DNA of 64,000 nt from Streptomyces tendae (GTDB taxonomy: Bacteria > Actinomycetota > Actinomycetes > Streptomycetales > Streptomycetaceae): the NCBI RefSeq assembly GCF_014650435.1, contig NZ_BMUY01000005.1, positions 434,001 through 498,000 on the forward strand. The letters run 5' to 3'. Positions within the stretch are counted from its first letter, which is position 1. Each line of letters begins with the position of its first letter. This document shows, piece by piece, positions 17,228 through 25,057 of the stretch. The notes beneath the pieces were generated by a model, which was not told the origin of the DNA, ran no database searches, and worked only from the letters and a program-made list of their open reading frames with translations. A program made the position numbers and the translations under genes.

Positions 17228-17587
17228 TCAGTCGTGCAGCGGCCGGCCGCCGAGCCGGTGGTCGGCCACGTTCAGTGCCTCGTCGACCAGGCGGCGCAGA
17301 TGCCCGTCGCGCAGTGAGTACACGACCCGGCGGCCCTCCTTGCGGGTGTCGACCAGCCCAGCCAGGCGCAGCCGGGCCAGATGCTGGCTGACCGCCGGAC
17401 GGGCCGCCCCGCATGCCTCGGTGAGGGTCGTGACGTCGGCCTCGCCCCCGGTCAGGGCGTGCAGCAGGGTCAGACGGGTCCGGTCGCCGAGCAGGGCGAG
17501 GACCTCGGCGGCGAGCGCGAACTGCTCCTCGCCCGGTGTGCGCGGGTGCGCATCGTCCGCAGTCGACAGGTGCGTGCGTGCGCTCAT
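17228..17587 (-). CDS. ArsR/SmtB family metal-sensing regulator
   Basis: 119-residue winged-helix repressor: helix-turn-helix around VTTLTEACGAARPAVSQHLARL (residues about 55-75) and beta wing RKEGRRVVYSL. The C-terminal helix carries D-x-H and another His 14 residues after it, resembling the alpha-5 zinc site of SmtB/CzrA, although the middle histidine position is Val. It is divergent from a cation diffusion facilitator gene and probably represses it until metal rises. The ATG at 17587 is six bases after a CATTAT box (leaderless). Confidence 0.85.
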   Translation of the reverse strand: MSARTHLSTADDAHPRTPGEEQFALAAEVLALLGDRTRLTLLHALTGGEADVTTLTEACGAARPAVSQHLARLRLAGLVDTRKEGRRVVYSLRDGHLRRLVDEALNVADHRLGGRPLHD

Positions 17588-17670
17588 ACGCACATAATGG
17601 CGTCGTGGACGGCACACGTCCACCCACCGCCCCGGCCCACGCCCACGCACCGCACCGCACCGCACCCGCG

Positions 17671-17748
17671 CACGGACGACCGGAGCACAGCACACCCGGG
17701 CACGGACGACCGGAGCACACCACACCCGGCACAGACGACCGGAGCACC
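17671..17748. repeat. Direct repeats of about 30 bases between arsR-type and efflux genes
   Basis: Three copies beginning CACGGACGACCGGAGCAC occur at 17671-17700, 17701-17729 and 17730-17748 (the last shortened, with one change). They fill most of the intergenic DNA just before the efflux gene. Confidence 0.85.
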
Positions 17749-17773
17749 GCGGCACGCACCGGAAGGGGCACCC

Positions 17774-18830
17774 ATGAGCGACCCGCACCGGCACCACCAC
17801 CACGAAGTCCCGCACCCCGACCGCTCCCCCGCCACCCGGCGGCGCAGGTGGGCGCACCGCCTCGCGCACCGGCTCACCCCGCATTCCCACGAGAGCGCCG
17901 ACAAGCTGGACCCGGCCCTGGAGTCCTCGGCCCGCGGCCTGCGCGCGCTGTGGGTGTCACTGGCGGTGCTGGGCGCGACGGCGCTGGTCCAGGCGGCCGT
18001 GGTGGTCGTCTCCGGGTCGGTGGCGCTGCTCGGCGACACGGTGCACAACACGGCGGACGCGCTGACCGCCGTACCGCTGGGCATCGCCTTCGTCCTGGGT
18101 CGGCGCGCGGCCACCCGGCGCTTCACCTACGGCTACGGGCGGGCGGAGGACCTGGCCGGTGTCGTGGTCGTCCTGACGATCACCGCATCCGCCGTGCTCG
18201 CGGCGTGGACGGCGGTGGACCGGCTGCTCGACCCCCGCCCCGTCGCGCACGTCCCGGCGGTCGCCGTCGCGGCCCTGGTCGGCTTCGCCGGCAACGAGTG
18301 GGTGGCCCGCCACCGGATCCGCGTGGGCCGCGAGATCGGGTCCGCCGCGCTGGTCGCCCGACGGACTGCACGCCCGCACCGACGGCTACACCTCGCTGGC
18401 CGTGCTGCTGGGCGCCGGGGGCGCGGCGCTGGGGTGGCGGCTCGCCGACCCGATCGTGGGGCTGGCGATCACGGCCGCGATCGTCCTGGTCCTGCGGGAC
18501 GCGGCGCGCGAGGTGTTCCGGCGGCTGATGGACGCGGTCGACCCGGCCCTGGTGGACCGGGCCGAGCGGGTCCTGGACGAGGTCCCCGGCGTGCGCGGGG
18601 TGGGCGAACTGCGGCTGCGCTGGATCGGGCACCGGCTGCGCGCCGAGGTCGCGCTGGTGGTGGACGGCGAGGCGACGGTCCGGGAGGCCCACCGCATCGC
18701 CGTGGCGGCCGAGCACGCCCTGCTGCACGCGGTGCCGCGGCTCACCGCCGCCCTGGTCCACGCGGATCCGGCGCCCTCCCCGGGCGAGGCGGATCCGCAT
18801 CTGGCGCTCGCCCACCACGCCGCCGCGTGA
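17774..18830 (+). pseudogene. Cation diffusion facilitator (zinc/cadmium efflux), frameshifted
   Basis: Cation efflux protein of the CDF family. The first reading frame from ATG at 17774 gives a His-rich N-terminus (HRHHHHE), membrane segments and VALLGDTVHNTADALTAVP, the site-A metal motif (D-x3 H/N-x-D type). At 18357-18359 a CCC where CC is expected shifts the frame; the second frame continues with the conserved GLHARTDGYTSLAVLLG (second H-x3-D motif) and the cytoplasmic domain to a stop at 18830. One extra C explains it, so it may be a real mutation or a sequencing error. The divergent ArsR gene suggests metal-induced expression. Confidence 0.85.
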
Positions 18831-18834
18831 CGGG

Positions 18835-19392
18835 TCAGGCGACGCCCAGCCCCTCCAGGACCTCGGCCCCGGGCAGCTCCGTGAATGCCTTGCCCGGCAC
18901 GAGCAGTTTGCCGCGCCGGCGTCCGCTGCCGACGAGGACGTACGGCAGGTCGACGACGGCCGAGTCCACCAGCACCGGCCAGTCACCGGGCAGACCGACC
19001 GGGGTGATGCCGCCGTACTCCATGCCGGTCTCCCCCGTGGCCGTGTCCATCGGGGCGAAGGACGCCTTGCGCGCACCGAGATGACGGCGTACGACGCCGT
19101 TGACGTCGACGCGGGTGGTGGAGAGGACCACGCAGGCGGCGAGCGTCGTGCCACCGCCGCGCTTGCCGGAGACCACCACGCAGTTGGCGGACTGTTCCAG
19201 CAGCTCACGGCCGTAGTGCTCGACGAAGGTGGCCGTGTCGGCCCAGTCCGGCTCGGTGTCGACGTAGAGGATCTGGTCGGCGGGTACGGTGCCGCTCCAG
19301 TGGCGTACGGCGTCGGCGACCGGGCGGGTCAGTCGGTCGAGGCAGTCCGGGGCAGGCGTGGCGCTGTCGAAGTTCCCGATGGGTGCGTGCAT
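18835..19392 (-). CDS. YbaK/EbsC family aminoacyl-tRNA deacylase
   Basis: 185-residue protein of the YbaK/ProRS-editing fold, which removes wrong amino acids from tRNA in trans. Motifs are NCVVVSGKRGGG, the VRRHLGARKASFAPM segment containing the lysine typical of the active site, and EYGGITPVGLPGDWPVLVD near the C-terminus (GGxxPxG). The ATG at 19392 lies six bases after TAGCGT, so the message is probably leaderless. An XRE-cupin regulator gene ends 43 bases upstream on the same strand. The downstream end is four bases from the convergent efflux gene. Confidence 0.88.
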   Translation of the reverse strand: MHAPIGNFDSATPAPDCLDRLTRPVADAVRHWSGTVPADQILYVDTEPDWADTATFVEHYGRELLEQSANCVVVSGKRGGGTTLAACVVLSTTRVDVNGVVRRHLGARKASFAPMDTATGETGMEYGGITPVGLPGDWPVLVDSAVVDLPYVLVGSGRRRGKLLVPGKAFTELPGAEVLEGLGVA

Positions 19393-19435
19393 GGCGGCAC
19401 GCTAACAACCGCCGGGGCCCCCGAGAACGGGCGTC

Positions 19436-20008
19436 TCAGCGAACGGGCGGCACCGAGACCGCCATGATCATCTCCATCGGGACGTCGCCCTCGTTGCCGT
19501 ACGTGTGCGGGGTGTCGGACTCGAAGGAGGCGCTCGCGCCGGTCGGCACGCGGTGGGTCACCCCGTCGACGGTGAGGGCGAGTTCGCCCGAGGTGACGTG
19601 CACCAGCTCGACCGTGCCACCGGGGTGCGGGTCGGAGAGGCTGTGCTCGCCCGGCATCAGCCGCCACTCCCACATCTCCAGCGGGCCGGGCGCCTCCACT
19701 CCGGCGAGGAGCCGGCTGAAGCTGCCGGCGTCGGTGTGCCAGAGACGGACGGCCCGGTCGGCGGGGACGACGCGGACCGTGGGGCCCTGTTCCCAGTCGA
19801 GCAGGGTGGTGATGCTGATACCGAGGGCGTCGCCGATCTTCACGACGGTCCCGAGGCTGGGGTTGGTGCGCGCCTGCTCGATCTGGATGAGCATGCCGCG
19901 GCTGACCCCGGCGCGCGCCGCGAGCGCCTCCAGGGTGAAGCCGCGCTCGGTGCGCCAGCGCTTGACGTTGCGCGCCAGGGACTGGGTCAGGAGGTCGAGG
20001 TCCGCCAC
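19436..20008 (-). CDS. XRE-cupin transcriptional regulator
   Basis: 190-residue regulator with an N-terminal XRE helix-turn-helix (about residues 8-62; GFTLEALAARAGVSRGMLIQIE) and a C-terminal cupin sensor barrel (about 110-185; LMPGEHSLSDPHPGGTVELV). GTG at 20008 gives the normal family start VADLDLLTQSLARNV. Two 21-base direct repeats lie 27 bases upstream and may be its own operators. YbaK follows on the same strand after 43 bases and could be cotranscribed. The sensed ligand is unknown. Confidence 0.88.
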   Translation of the reverse strand: MADLDLLTQSLARNVKRWRTERGFTLEALAARAGVSRGMLIQIEQARTNPSLGTVVKIGDALGISITTLLDWEQGPTVRVVPADRAVRLWHTDAGSFSRLLAGVEAPGPLEMWEWRLMPGEHSLSDPHPGGTVELVHVTSGELALTVDGVTHRVPTGASASFESDTPHTYGNEGDVPMEMIMAVSVPPVR

Positions 20009-20034
20009 GTTCCGTCCAGGACTGGTACTCGTAC

Positions 20035-20076
20035 AGCTGGTACATGGGTGTGAACAGCTAGTACATGGGTGTGAAT
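20035..20076. promoter_or_regulatory. Two 21-base direct repeats upstream of the XRE-cupin gene
   Basis: AGCTGGTACATGGGTGTGAAC (20035-20055) is followed immediately by a copy differing at two positions (20056-20076). A 21-base period is two helical turns, so both copies face the same side of the DNA, as expected of operators for a dimeric regulator. Binding is inferred. Confidence 0.55.
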
Positions 20077-20191
20077 GACGTGGTGCGGCAGACTCGACTA
20101 CGGTCTGCTGCACCCGAAGGTCCACCGAACTGTACTGCGGGGCGACCGGAGCACGGCAGCGCTCCCGGTGGTCGCCCCCCAGGTCGTTCCG

Positions 20192-20998
20192 TCAGCCCTC
20201 CGCGGCCGGTTCCGCGAGTCTGCCCGGCGCGCGCTCCGGGTCCTCGTCCAGCTCGGCGAGGCGGGCCACCGCCTCGGCGTCCAGCTTCGACAGCTCCCGC
20301 AGCTGTCCCGGTGTGATCCCGTCGGGGATCGGCACCGGGGCCGGGGTCCGCAGCGGCGGCTGCCAGCCCTCGGCGGGTGTCCAGCGGCGTACGACGCGGG
20401 CCGGGGCGCCCGCCACCACGGCGTGGTCGGGGACCGTGCCCCGGACCACGGCACCGGCGGCCACGACCACGTTGCGCCCGATCCTCGCGCCGGGCAGGAT
20501 CACCGCGCCGGTGCCGATCCAGCAGCCGGGGCCGATCTCCACCGGGTCCATCCGCGGCCACTGCTTGCCGATGGGCTGGTGCGGGTCGTCGTAGGAGTGG
20601 TTGGTGGAGGTGACGTAGACGTACGGGCCGAAGTAGCAGTCGCTGCCGATGGTGACGGTGGTGTCCGCGATGACGTGGCTGCCGCGGCCGAGGACGACCC
20701 CGTCGCCGATGCGCAGGATCGGCTCGGGGCCGAGGTCGAGGTCGGGCATGAGTCCGGCGGTCAGCGTGACCTGCTCGCCGATGATGCAGTGGGCGCCGAC
20801 GTGGATCCAGGGCTCGCCGAAGACCGTGCCGAGCGGGAAGGCGAGCCGGGTGCCCCCGCCCAGCGCGCCGAAGCGGAACCGCCCGGGGTGTTCGGCGGTG
20901 ACGGAACCGGTGCGCTGCACCCAGGCCCAGCCCGCGTGGACGGCCCGCTGCACGAGGCGGCTCCGCCAGGACGAGAACGTGTTCTTGCGGTGGGGCAC
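20192..20998 (-). CDS. Left-handed beta-helix acyltransferase (hexapeptide repeat)
   Basis: 268-residue protein with hexapeptide repeats forming a left-handed beta helix: IGDGVVLGRGSHVIADTTV, IGSDCYFGPYVYV, STNHSYDD (acceptor His loop as in galactoside/maltose acetyltransferases) and IGTGAVILPGARIGRNVVV. The C-terminus is an acidic tail outside the helix. It probably transfers an acyl group from CoA to a sugar or small molecule; the substrate is unknown. GTG at 20998 lies six bases after TACCGT (leaderless). A second hexapeptide protein is divergent at 21105. Confidence 0.85.
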   Translation of the reverse strand: MPHRKNTFSSWRSRLVQRAVHAGWAWVQRTGSVTAEHPGRFRFGALGGGTRLAFPLGTVFGEPWIHVGAHCIIGEQVTLTAGLMPDLDLGPEPILRIGDGVVLGRGSHVIADTTVTIGSDCYFGPYVYVTSTNHSYDDPHQPIGKQWPRMDPVEIGPGCWIGTGAVILPGARIGRNVVVAAGAVVRGTVPDHAVVAGAPARVVRRWTPAEGWQPPLRTPAPVPIPDGITPGQLRELSKLDAEAVARLAELDEDPERAPGRLAEPAAEG

Positions 20999-21104
20999 CC
21001 GCTCACGGTAGTCCCGGCGCCCCGCGGACAGGTCCGCACCGTGCTGTGATCTTCACCCCACCGGGTGGCGTACGGTGCCGTAAACACCCGAGCAGGAGGC
21101 GAAC

Positions 21105-21641
21105 ATGACGCAGAAGGCGCTGATCACGGGCATCGGCGGCAAGGACCCGAAGGTGGACGCGGAGTCCTTCGTGGCGCCGACCGCCTCGGTCGTCGGGGAC
21201 GTGACGCTGCACGCCGGGGCGAGCGTCTGGTACGGCGCGGTGCTGCGCGGCGACGTCGAGCGGATCTCCGTCGGCGCGGACAGCAACGTCCAGGACAACT
21301 GCACCCTCCACGCCGACCCCGGTTTCCCCGTCACCGTCGGCGAGCGGGTCTCCATCGGGCACAACGCCGTGGTGCACGGCGCCACCGTCGAGGACGACTG
21401 CCTGATCGGCATGGGCGCCACGGTCCTCAACGGCGCGGTGATCGGCGCCGGTTCACTGGTCGCGGCCCAGGCCCTGGTCCCGCAGGGGATGCGGGTGCCG
21501 CCGGGGTCGCTGGTGGCGGGGGTGCCGGCGAAGGTGAAGCGGGAGCTGACGGAGGAGGAGCGTCAGGGGGTCACGCTGAACGGCACGATGTACGCGGCGC
21601 TGGCTGGGGAGCATCGGGATGCGGTGGGGGGAGTGCTGTGA
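21105..21641 (+). CDS. Gamma-carbonic anhydrase-like hexapeptide protein
   Basis: 178-residue left-handed beta-helix protein of the gamma-carbonic anhydrase/YrdA group. It starts PKVDAESFVAPTASVVGDV and carries GASVWYGAVLRGDVE, QDNCTLHAD and the metal-ligand histidine pattern GHNAVVHGATVEDD. Members hydrate CO2 or have unknown roles. AGGAGG lies about eight bases before the ATG at 21105. It is divergent from another hexapeptide protein of a different subfamily, separated by 106 bases. Confidence 0.88.
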   Translation: MTQKALITGIGGKDPKVDAESFVAPTASVVGDVTLHAGASVWYGAVLRGDVERISVGADSNVQDNCTLHADPGFPVTVGERVSIGHNAVVHGATVEDDCLIGMGATVLNGAVIGAGSLVAAQALVPQGMRVPPGSLVAGVPAKVKRELTEEERQGVTLNGTMYAALAGEHRDAVGGVL

Positions 21642-21643
21642 TC

Positions 21644-21728
21644 CGCCGTCTGCGGCTTGGTCGTGGCTGGTCGCGCCCACGCGGCGGAGCCGCACATCGA
21701 AACAGCCCCGCGCCCCTTGCGGGCGCCT
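21644..21728. repeat. Dispersed Streptomyces-type intergenic repeat
   Basis: The stretch containing CTTGGTCGTGGCTGGTCGCG, then inverted TGCGGCT/AGCCGCA, and ending in a GCCCCGCGCCCCTTGCGGGC hairpin matches a repeat family I have seen many times in Streptomyces intergenic DNA. It lies exactly between the stop codons of two convergent genes and may act as terminator. Recognition is from memory. Confidence 0.6.
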
Positions 21729-22364
21729 TCACTCCCCGGCGACGACCGGCTCGGGGGTCTGCTGGGCCTTGCTCGCCCTGCGCTTGACGATCAGCATCGA
21801 GGCGATGCCGATCAGGACCGCCACCACCAGGCCCAGCCAGGAGAAGCGCTTGAGCCAGTCCTCGGCGACGACGCCGACGTAGTAGATGACGGCGGTGGTG
21901 CCGCCCGCCCAGACGATGCCGCCGAGGACGTTGGCGATCAGGAACTTCCAGTACGGCATCCGCAGCACACCGGCCAGCGGGCCCGCGAAGATCCGCAGCA
22001 GGGCGACGAAGCGGCCGAAGAAGACGGCCCACATGCCCCACTTCTGGAAGGACCGCTCGGCGGTGGCGACGTGCCCCTCGCTGAAGTGCTTGGGGAACTT
22101 CCTGCCCAGCCAGGCCAGCAGGGGCCGGCCGCCCTTGCGGCCGATGGCGTAGCCGATGGAGTCGCCGATCACCGCGCCCGCGCTGGCGCAGGCGCCGAGG
22201 ACCACCGGGTCGATCCCGCCGTGCTGCGACGACAGCAGGGCCGCCGACACCAGGATGATCTCGCCGGGCAGCGGGATGCCCAGGCTCTCCAGACCGATGA
22301 CCAGCGCGACGACGGCGTAGACGGCCGCCGCGGGCACCGTGTCGAGCCATTCCTGGACGTGCAA
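21729..22364 (-). CDS. DedA family membrane protein
   Basis: 211-residue inner-membrane protein of the DedA/SNARE-associated family, thought to move lipid carriers or help membrane homeostasis. Conserved pieces are ESLGIPLPGEIILVSAA (start), GAVIGDSIGYAIGRKGG, FFGRFVALLRIFAGPLAGV (the F/G-R-x3-R-x3-G motif) and MPYWKFLIANVLGGIVWA. About five hydrophobic segments are visible. The stop at 21729 borders a repeat element shared with the convergent gene. Upstream lies the terminator of the thioesterase gene. Confidence 0.9.
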   Translation of the reverse strand: MHVQEWLDTVPAAAVYAVVALVIGLESLGIPLPGEIILVSAALLSSQHGGIDPVVLGACASAGAVIGDSIGYAIGRKGGRPLLAWLGRKFPKHFSEGHVATAERSFQKWGMWAVFFGRFVALLRIFAGPLAGVLRMPYWKFLIANVLGGIVWAGGTTAVIYYVGVVAEDWLKRFSWLGLVVAVLIGIASMLIVKRRASKAQQTPEPVVAGE

Positions 22365-22391
22365 CGCCCCACCCTCCGCTTCGCGTACCTG

Positions 22392-22427
22392 CTTCCCGGT
22401 GCGCCTCTATCGAGGCGCACCGGGAAG
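22392..22427 (-). terminator. Strong hairpin terminator after the thioesterase-like gene
   Basis: A perfect 16-base-pair stem (22392-22407 with 22412-22427) closes a TATC loop. It lies 20 bases after the stop codon of the thioesterase-like gene and ahead of dedA, both on the minus strand, so it should isolate dedA from upstream transcription. Confidence 0.85.
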
Positions 22428-22446
22428 GGTACCGGGTCGGCGGGGG

Positions 22447-22899
22447 TCAGCCGTTGGGGCGCAGGGTCCATATGACGGTCATCTCACCGGTGACGGCTCC
22501 GTCCTCGCGCTGGATGGCGACGCTCACCGGGAATTCGGGCCGGCTGCCCGCGTCCAGTTCGGCGACGACCTCGGCGGCGGGTCGGCCGAGCGTCGCGGTG
22601 GCGGTGACCGGGCCGAGGGCGATCTTCTTGAAGGCGATCTCCGCGGTGACCGGCAGCGGCACCGCCCGGGAGAGCTGGTCGCCGAAGGCGGCCAGCACGA
22701 TCGCGCCGCTGGCCGACTCGCCCAGCGTGAACATGGCTCCGGCGTGCGGTCCGCCGACGTGGTTGCGGTACTCGCTCTGGTCCGGGAGGGCCAGGACGGC
22801 CTTCTCCGGGGTGGTCTCCAGGTACTCGAGGTTCAGGGTCCTGACCATCGGCACCGTGGCGGCGAGCAACTCGCCGATCGACATCTGATCTGCGCTCAT
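22447..22899 (-). CDS. Hotdog-fold thioesterase-like protein (PaaI/DUF4442 type)
   Basis: 150-residue single hotdog domain, resembling PaaI or DUF4442 proteins: NHVGGPHAGAMFTLGESASG holds the central helix motif, followed by the beta-strand region TAEIAFKKIALGPVTATATL. Such proteins hydrolyse or bind acyl-CoA or acyl-ACP. ATG at 22899 is six bases after TAACCT (leaderless). It is divergent from the first of two membrane-anchored paralogues with about 70 bases between starts. A strong terminator follows. Confidence 0.85.
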   Translation of the reverse strand: MSADQMSIGELLAATVPMVRTLNLEYLETTPEKAVLALPDQSEYRNHVGGPHAGAMFTLGESASGAIVLAAFGDQLSRAVPLPVTAEIAFKKIALGPVTATATLGRPAAEVVAELDAGSRPEFPVSVAIQREDGAVTGEMTVIWTLRPNG

Positions 22900-22968
22900 G
22901 ACGGAAGGTTACCCACGAGTAGCTTCCAGGGCCAGGGACTCGGGAAGATCGCCGTATGCTGGGCGCCC

Positions 22969-23925
22969 ATGTGGCCAGGAGAGCAGTCATCCACCGGCGG
23001 GCCGGACCCGCGGCAGCCCAACCCGTACCGGCAGCCCGGCTACCAGCAGCCGCAGCCGTACGCGGGACAGCAGCAGCCCGCACCCTGGAACGCGCCCACG
23101 GTCACGTCCGGCGGACCGGGCGGCCGGGGACCGGGCGGCGGCCGTACGAAGGTAGTGGCGGTCGTGGCCGCCGCGGTCGTGGTGGTCGCCGCCGCCGTGA
23201 CCGGGGTCGTCCTGCTGGGCGGGGGCGACGACGACGGGGCCCGGCCCGGCCCGACCGCTTCCTCCGCCGCCTCCGCCCCGTCCGCCTCCACCGCCGACGA
23301 CCCGCGCGGCGGTGACGGCGCACCGAAGCCCACCGTCGAGGGCTGGACCGTCGTGGCCAACCCCGATCACGGCATCGCCTTCGACGTACCGGCGTCCTGG
23401 GTGCCGCAGTCGCGCGACTGGGTCACCTACGTCGCCGAGGACGACGACCCCGACGAGAAGCCCCTGGTCGCCATGAAGGCCCCCGCCGTCCTGAAGGAGA
23501 AGTGGTGCGGGTCGGACGGCGACCGGGACGGCTCGGTCGAGTACACGCCCCTGGCCAGTGCGGGCACCCGCGGCAACAACGGCGCCCGGAGCACCGAGGA
23601 GATCGCCCGGACCGACTCCGCGACCTGGGTCTACGGGGCCTACACCCAGCCGGACCGGGACAAGGTCTCCACCGGCCCCGTGACGTCGTTCACCACCGCG
23701 TCCGGCATCGAGGGCAGCATGGCGACCTCCCGGTCCTCCGGGGTGGCGAAGAAGGACAAGTGCGACGTGAACGGCAAGGCGACCACCTTCGCCTTCAAGT
23801 CCGCCGACGGCGACTTCGTCTCGTGGTCGTTCTTCGGCGCGGCCGGCGTCGCCGACGAGGTGCCCGAGGCCACCGTCCGCAAGATTCTGGCCACCGTCAG
23901 GGAGTACACCGCGTCGGACGCCTAG
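22969..23925 (+). CDS. Membrane-anchored Pro/Gln-rich protein, tandem paralogue 1
   Basis: 318-residue protein: a Pro/Gln/Tyr-rich cytoplasmic N-terminus starting MWPGEQ (about 50 residues), a positively charged GGGRTK, one transmembrane helix (VVAVVAAAVVVVAAAVTGVV), an Asp/Ser/Ala linker, and an extracytoplasmic domain of about 210 residues containing VEGWTVVANPDHGIAFDVP, two conserved cysteines (EKWCG and KDKCDV) and a closing EATVRKILATVREY. It resembles the extracellular domain called DUF8017. Function unknown. TATGCT eight bases before ATG suggests a leaderless start. Confidence 0.8.
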   Translation: MWPGEQSSTGGPDPRQPNPYRQPGYQQPQPYAGQQQPAPWNAPTVTSGGPGGRGPGGGRTKVVAVVAAAVVVVAAAVTGVVLLGGGDDDGARPGPTASSAASAPSASTADDPRGGDGAPKPTVEGWTVVANPDHGIAFDVPASWVPQSRDWVTYVAEDDDPDEKPLVAMKAPAVLKEKWCGSDGDRDGSVEYTPLASAGTRGNNGARSTEEIARTDSATWVYGAYTQPDRDKVSTGPVTSFTTASGIEGSMATSRSSGVAKKDKCDVNGKATTFAFKSADGDFVSWSFFGAAGVADEVPEATVRKILATVREYTASDA

Positions 23926-24001
23926 GATCCGCGGTTTCGGTACGTCCCTGACAAGGGCCGGTGACCGAATCGTTTCCTGGACGGCATTAGGGTGACTGCT
24001 C

Positions 24002-25027
24002 ATGTGGCCAGGACAGCAGCCGCCCGGGGGCGAGCAGAACCCGCAGGACAATCCGTACCAGCAGCCGGGGTACCAGCAGCCGAATCCGTATCAGCAGCCC
24101 GGCTACCAGCAGCAGCCCGGCGCGTACGGGCAGCAGCAGTGGAGCACGCCGCAGCCGGCCACCGTTCCGCAGCCCGCGACGGGGAGCGGCGGCGGTGGTG
24201 GCGGCAACCGGACGAAGCTGGTCGCGATCATCGCGTCCCTCGCCGTGGTGGTGGCCGCCGGTGTCACCGGGTTCCTGGTGCTGGGCGGCGACAAGGACGA
24301 CCAGGCCGACGACGGCAAGGACAAGAAGACGTCCGCCAGCCCGACCGTGGAGAAGTCCGAGTCCCCCACCGCCGACCCGAGCGCGTCGGGCTCCGACGAG
24401 AACCCGCGCGGGGGCGAGGGGGCCAAGGCCACCGTCGACGGCTGGAAGGTCGTCGCCAACCCGCGCTTCGGCACCATGTTCGACGTGCCCGCGGACTGGG
24501 AGATCGACAGCACCGACACCAGCGTCGGCTTCGAGTGGGAGGAGGACGGGAAGACCGACCGCACCACGGTCACCGCCCCGGCCTACCTGAAGTCCGAGTG
24601 GTGCACGACCGACGAGAACAAGGACGGCCGCAAGGAGAGCACCGCGCTCGCCACCACCGGCACCCGTGGTGAGAGCGGCGCCAAGACCACCGACCAGGCG
24701 GCCGAGACGCGGGTGCCGTGGTGGATCTACGGCGGTTACACCGAACCGGACAAGAAGAGCGTGAAGTACGGCAAGCCGAAGCCGTACACCACCGCTTCGG
24801 GCATCAAGGGGAGTGTCATCACGGCACACTCGGAGGGCGCTCCCAAGAAGGGCAAGTGCGACACCGAGGGCAAGGCGATCACCTTCGCGTTCAAGAACGG
24901 CGCGGGCGACTTCGTCACCTGGAACCTCTACGGCCCCAAGGGCGTCAAGGAGGAGCTCCCGGAGGCGACGATCCAGAAGATCCTCGCCACCGTGCGCCTC
25001 ACCGAGGAGCCGCCGACCGAGTCGTAG
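24002..25027 (+). CDS. Membrane-anchored Pro/Gln-rich protein, tandem paralogue 2
   Basis: 341 residues with the same plan as the preceding gene: MWPGQQ start, repeated YQQPGYQQP-type N-terminus, GNRTK, a transmembrane helix (VAIIASLAVVVAAGVTGFLV), a Lys/Asp/Ser linker and the same extracytoplasmic domain with cysteines at SEWC and KGKCDT and the ending EATIQKILATVR. It is clearly a tandem duplicate of its neighbour, with its own promoter (TAGGGT eight bases before ATG). Both are probably monitored or secreted-side proteins of the envelope; role unknown. Confidence 0.8.
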   Translation: MWPGQQPPGGEQNPQDNPYQQPGYQQPNPYQQPGYQQQPGAYGQQQWSTPQPATVPQPATGSGGGGGGNRTKLVAIIASLAVVVAAGVTGFLVLGGDKDDQADDGKDKKTSASPTVEKSESPTADPSASGSDENPRGGEGAKATVDGWKVVANPRFGTMFDVPADWEIDSTDTSVGFEWEEDGKTDRTTVTAPAYLKSEWCTTDENKDGRKESTALATTGTRGESGAKTTDQAAETRVPWWIYGGYTEPDKKSVKYGKPKPYTTASGIKGSVITAHSEGAPKKGKCDTEGKAITFAFKNGAGDFVTWNLYGPKGVKEELPEATIQKILATVRLTEEPPTES

Positions 25028-25057
25028 CGCACCCGCGCCGCGGGGCCCGTACGCCGC

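Noticed and set aside
18351..18366. Programmed frameshift in the efflux gene
   Set aside because: No slippery heptamer or following structure known for recoding is visible, and CDF genes are not known to use it.
22392..22427. 16-base-pair hairpin as a riboswitch for dedA
   Set aside because: It has no aptamer-like structure, a four-base loop, and sits right after a stop codon, so a terminator fits better.
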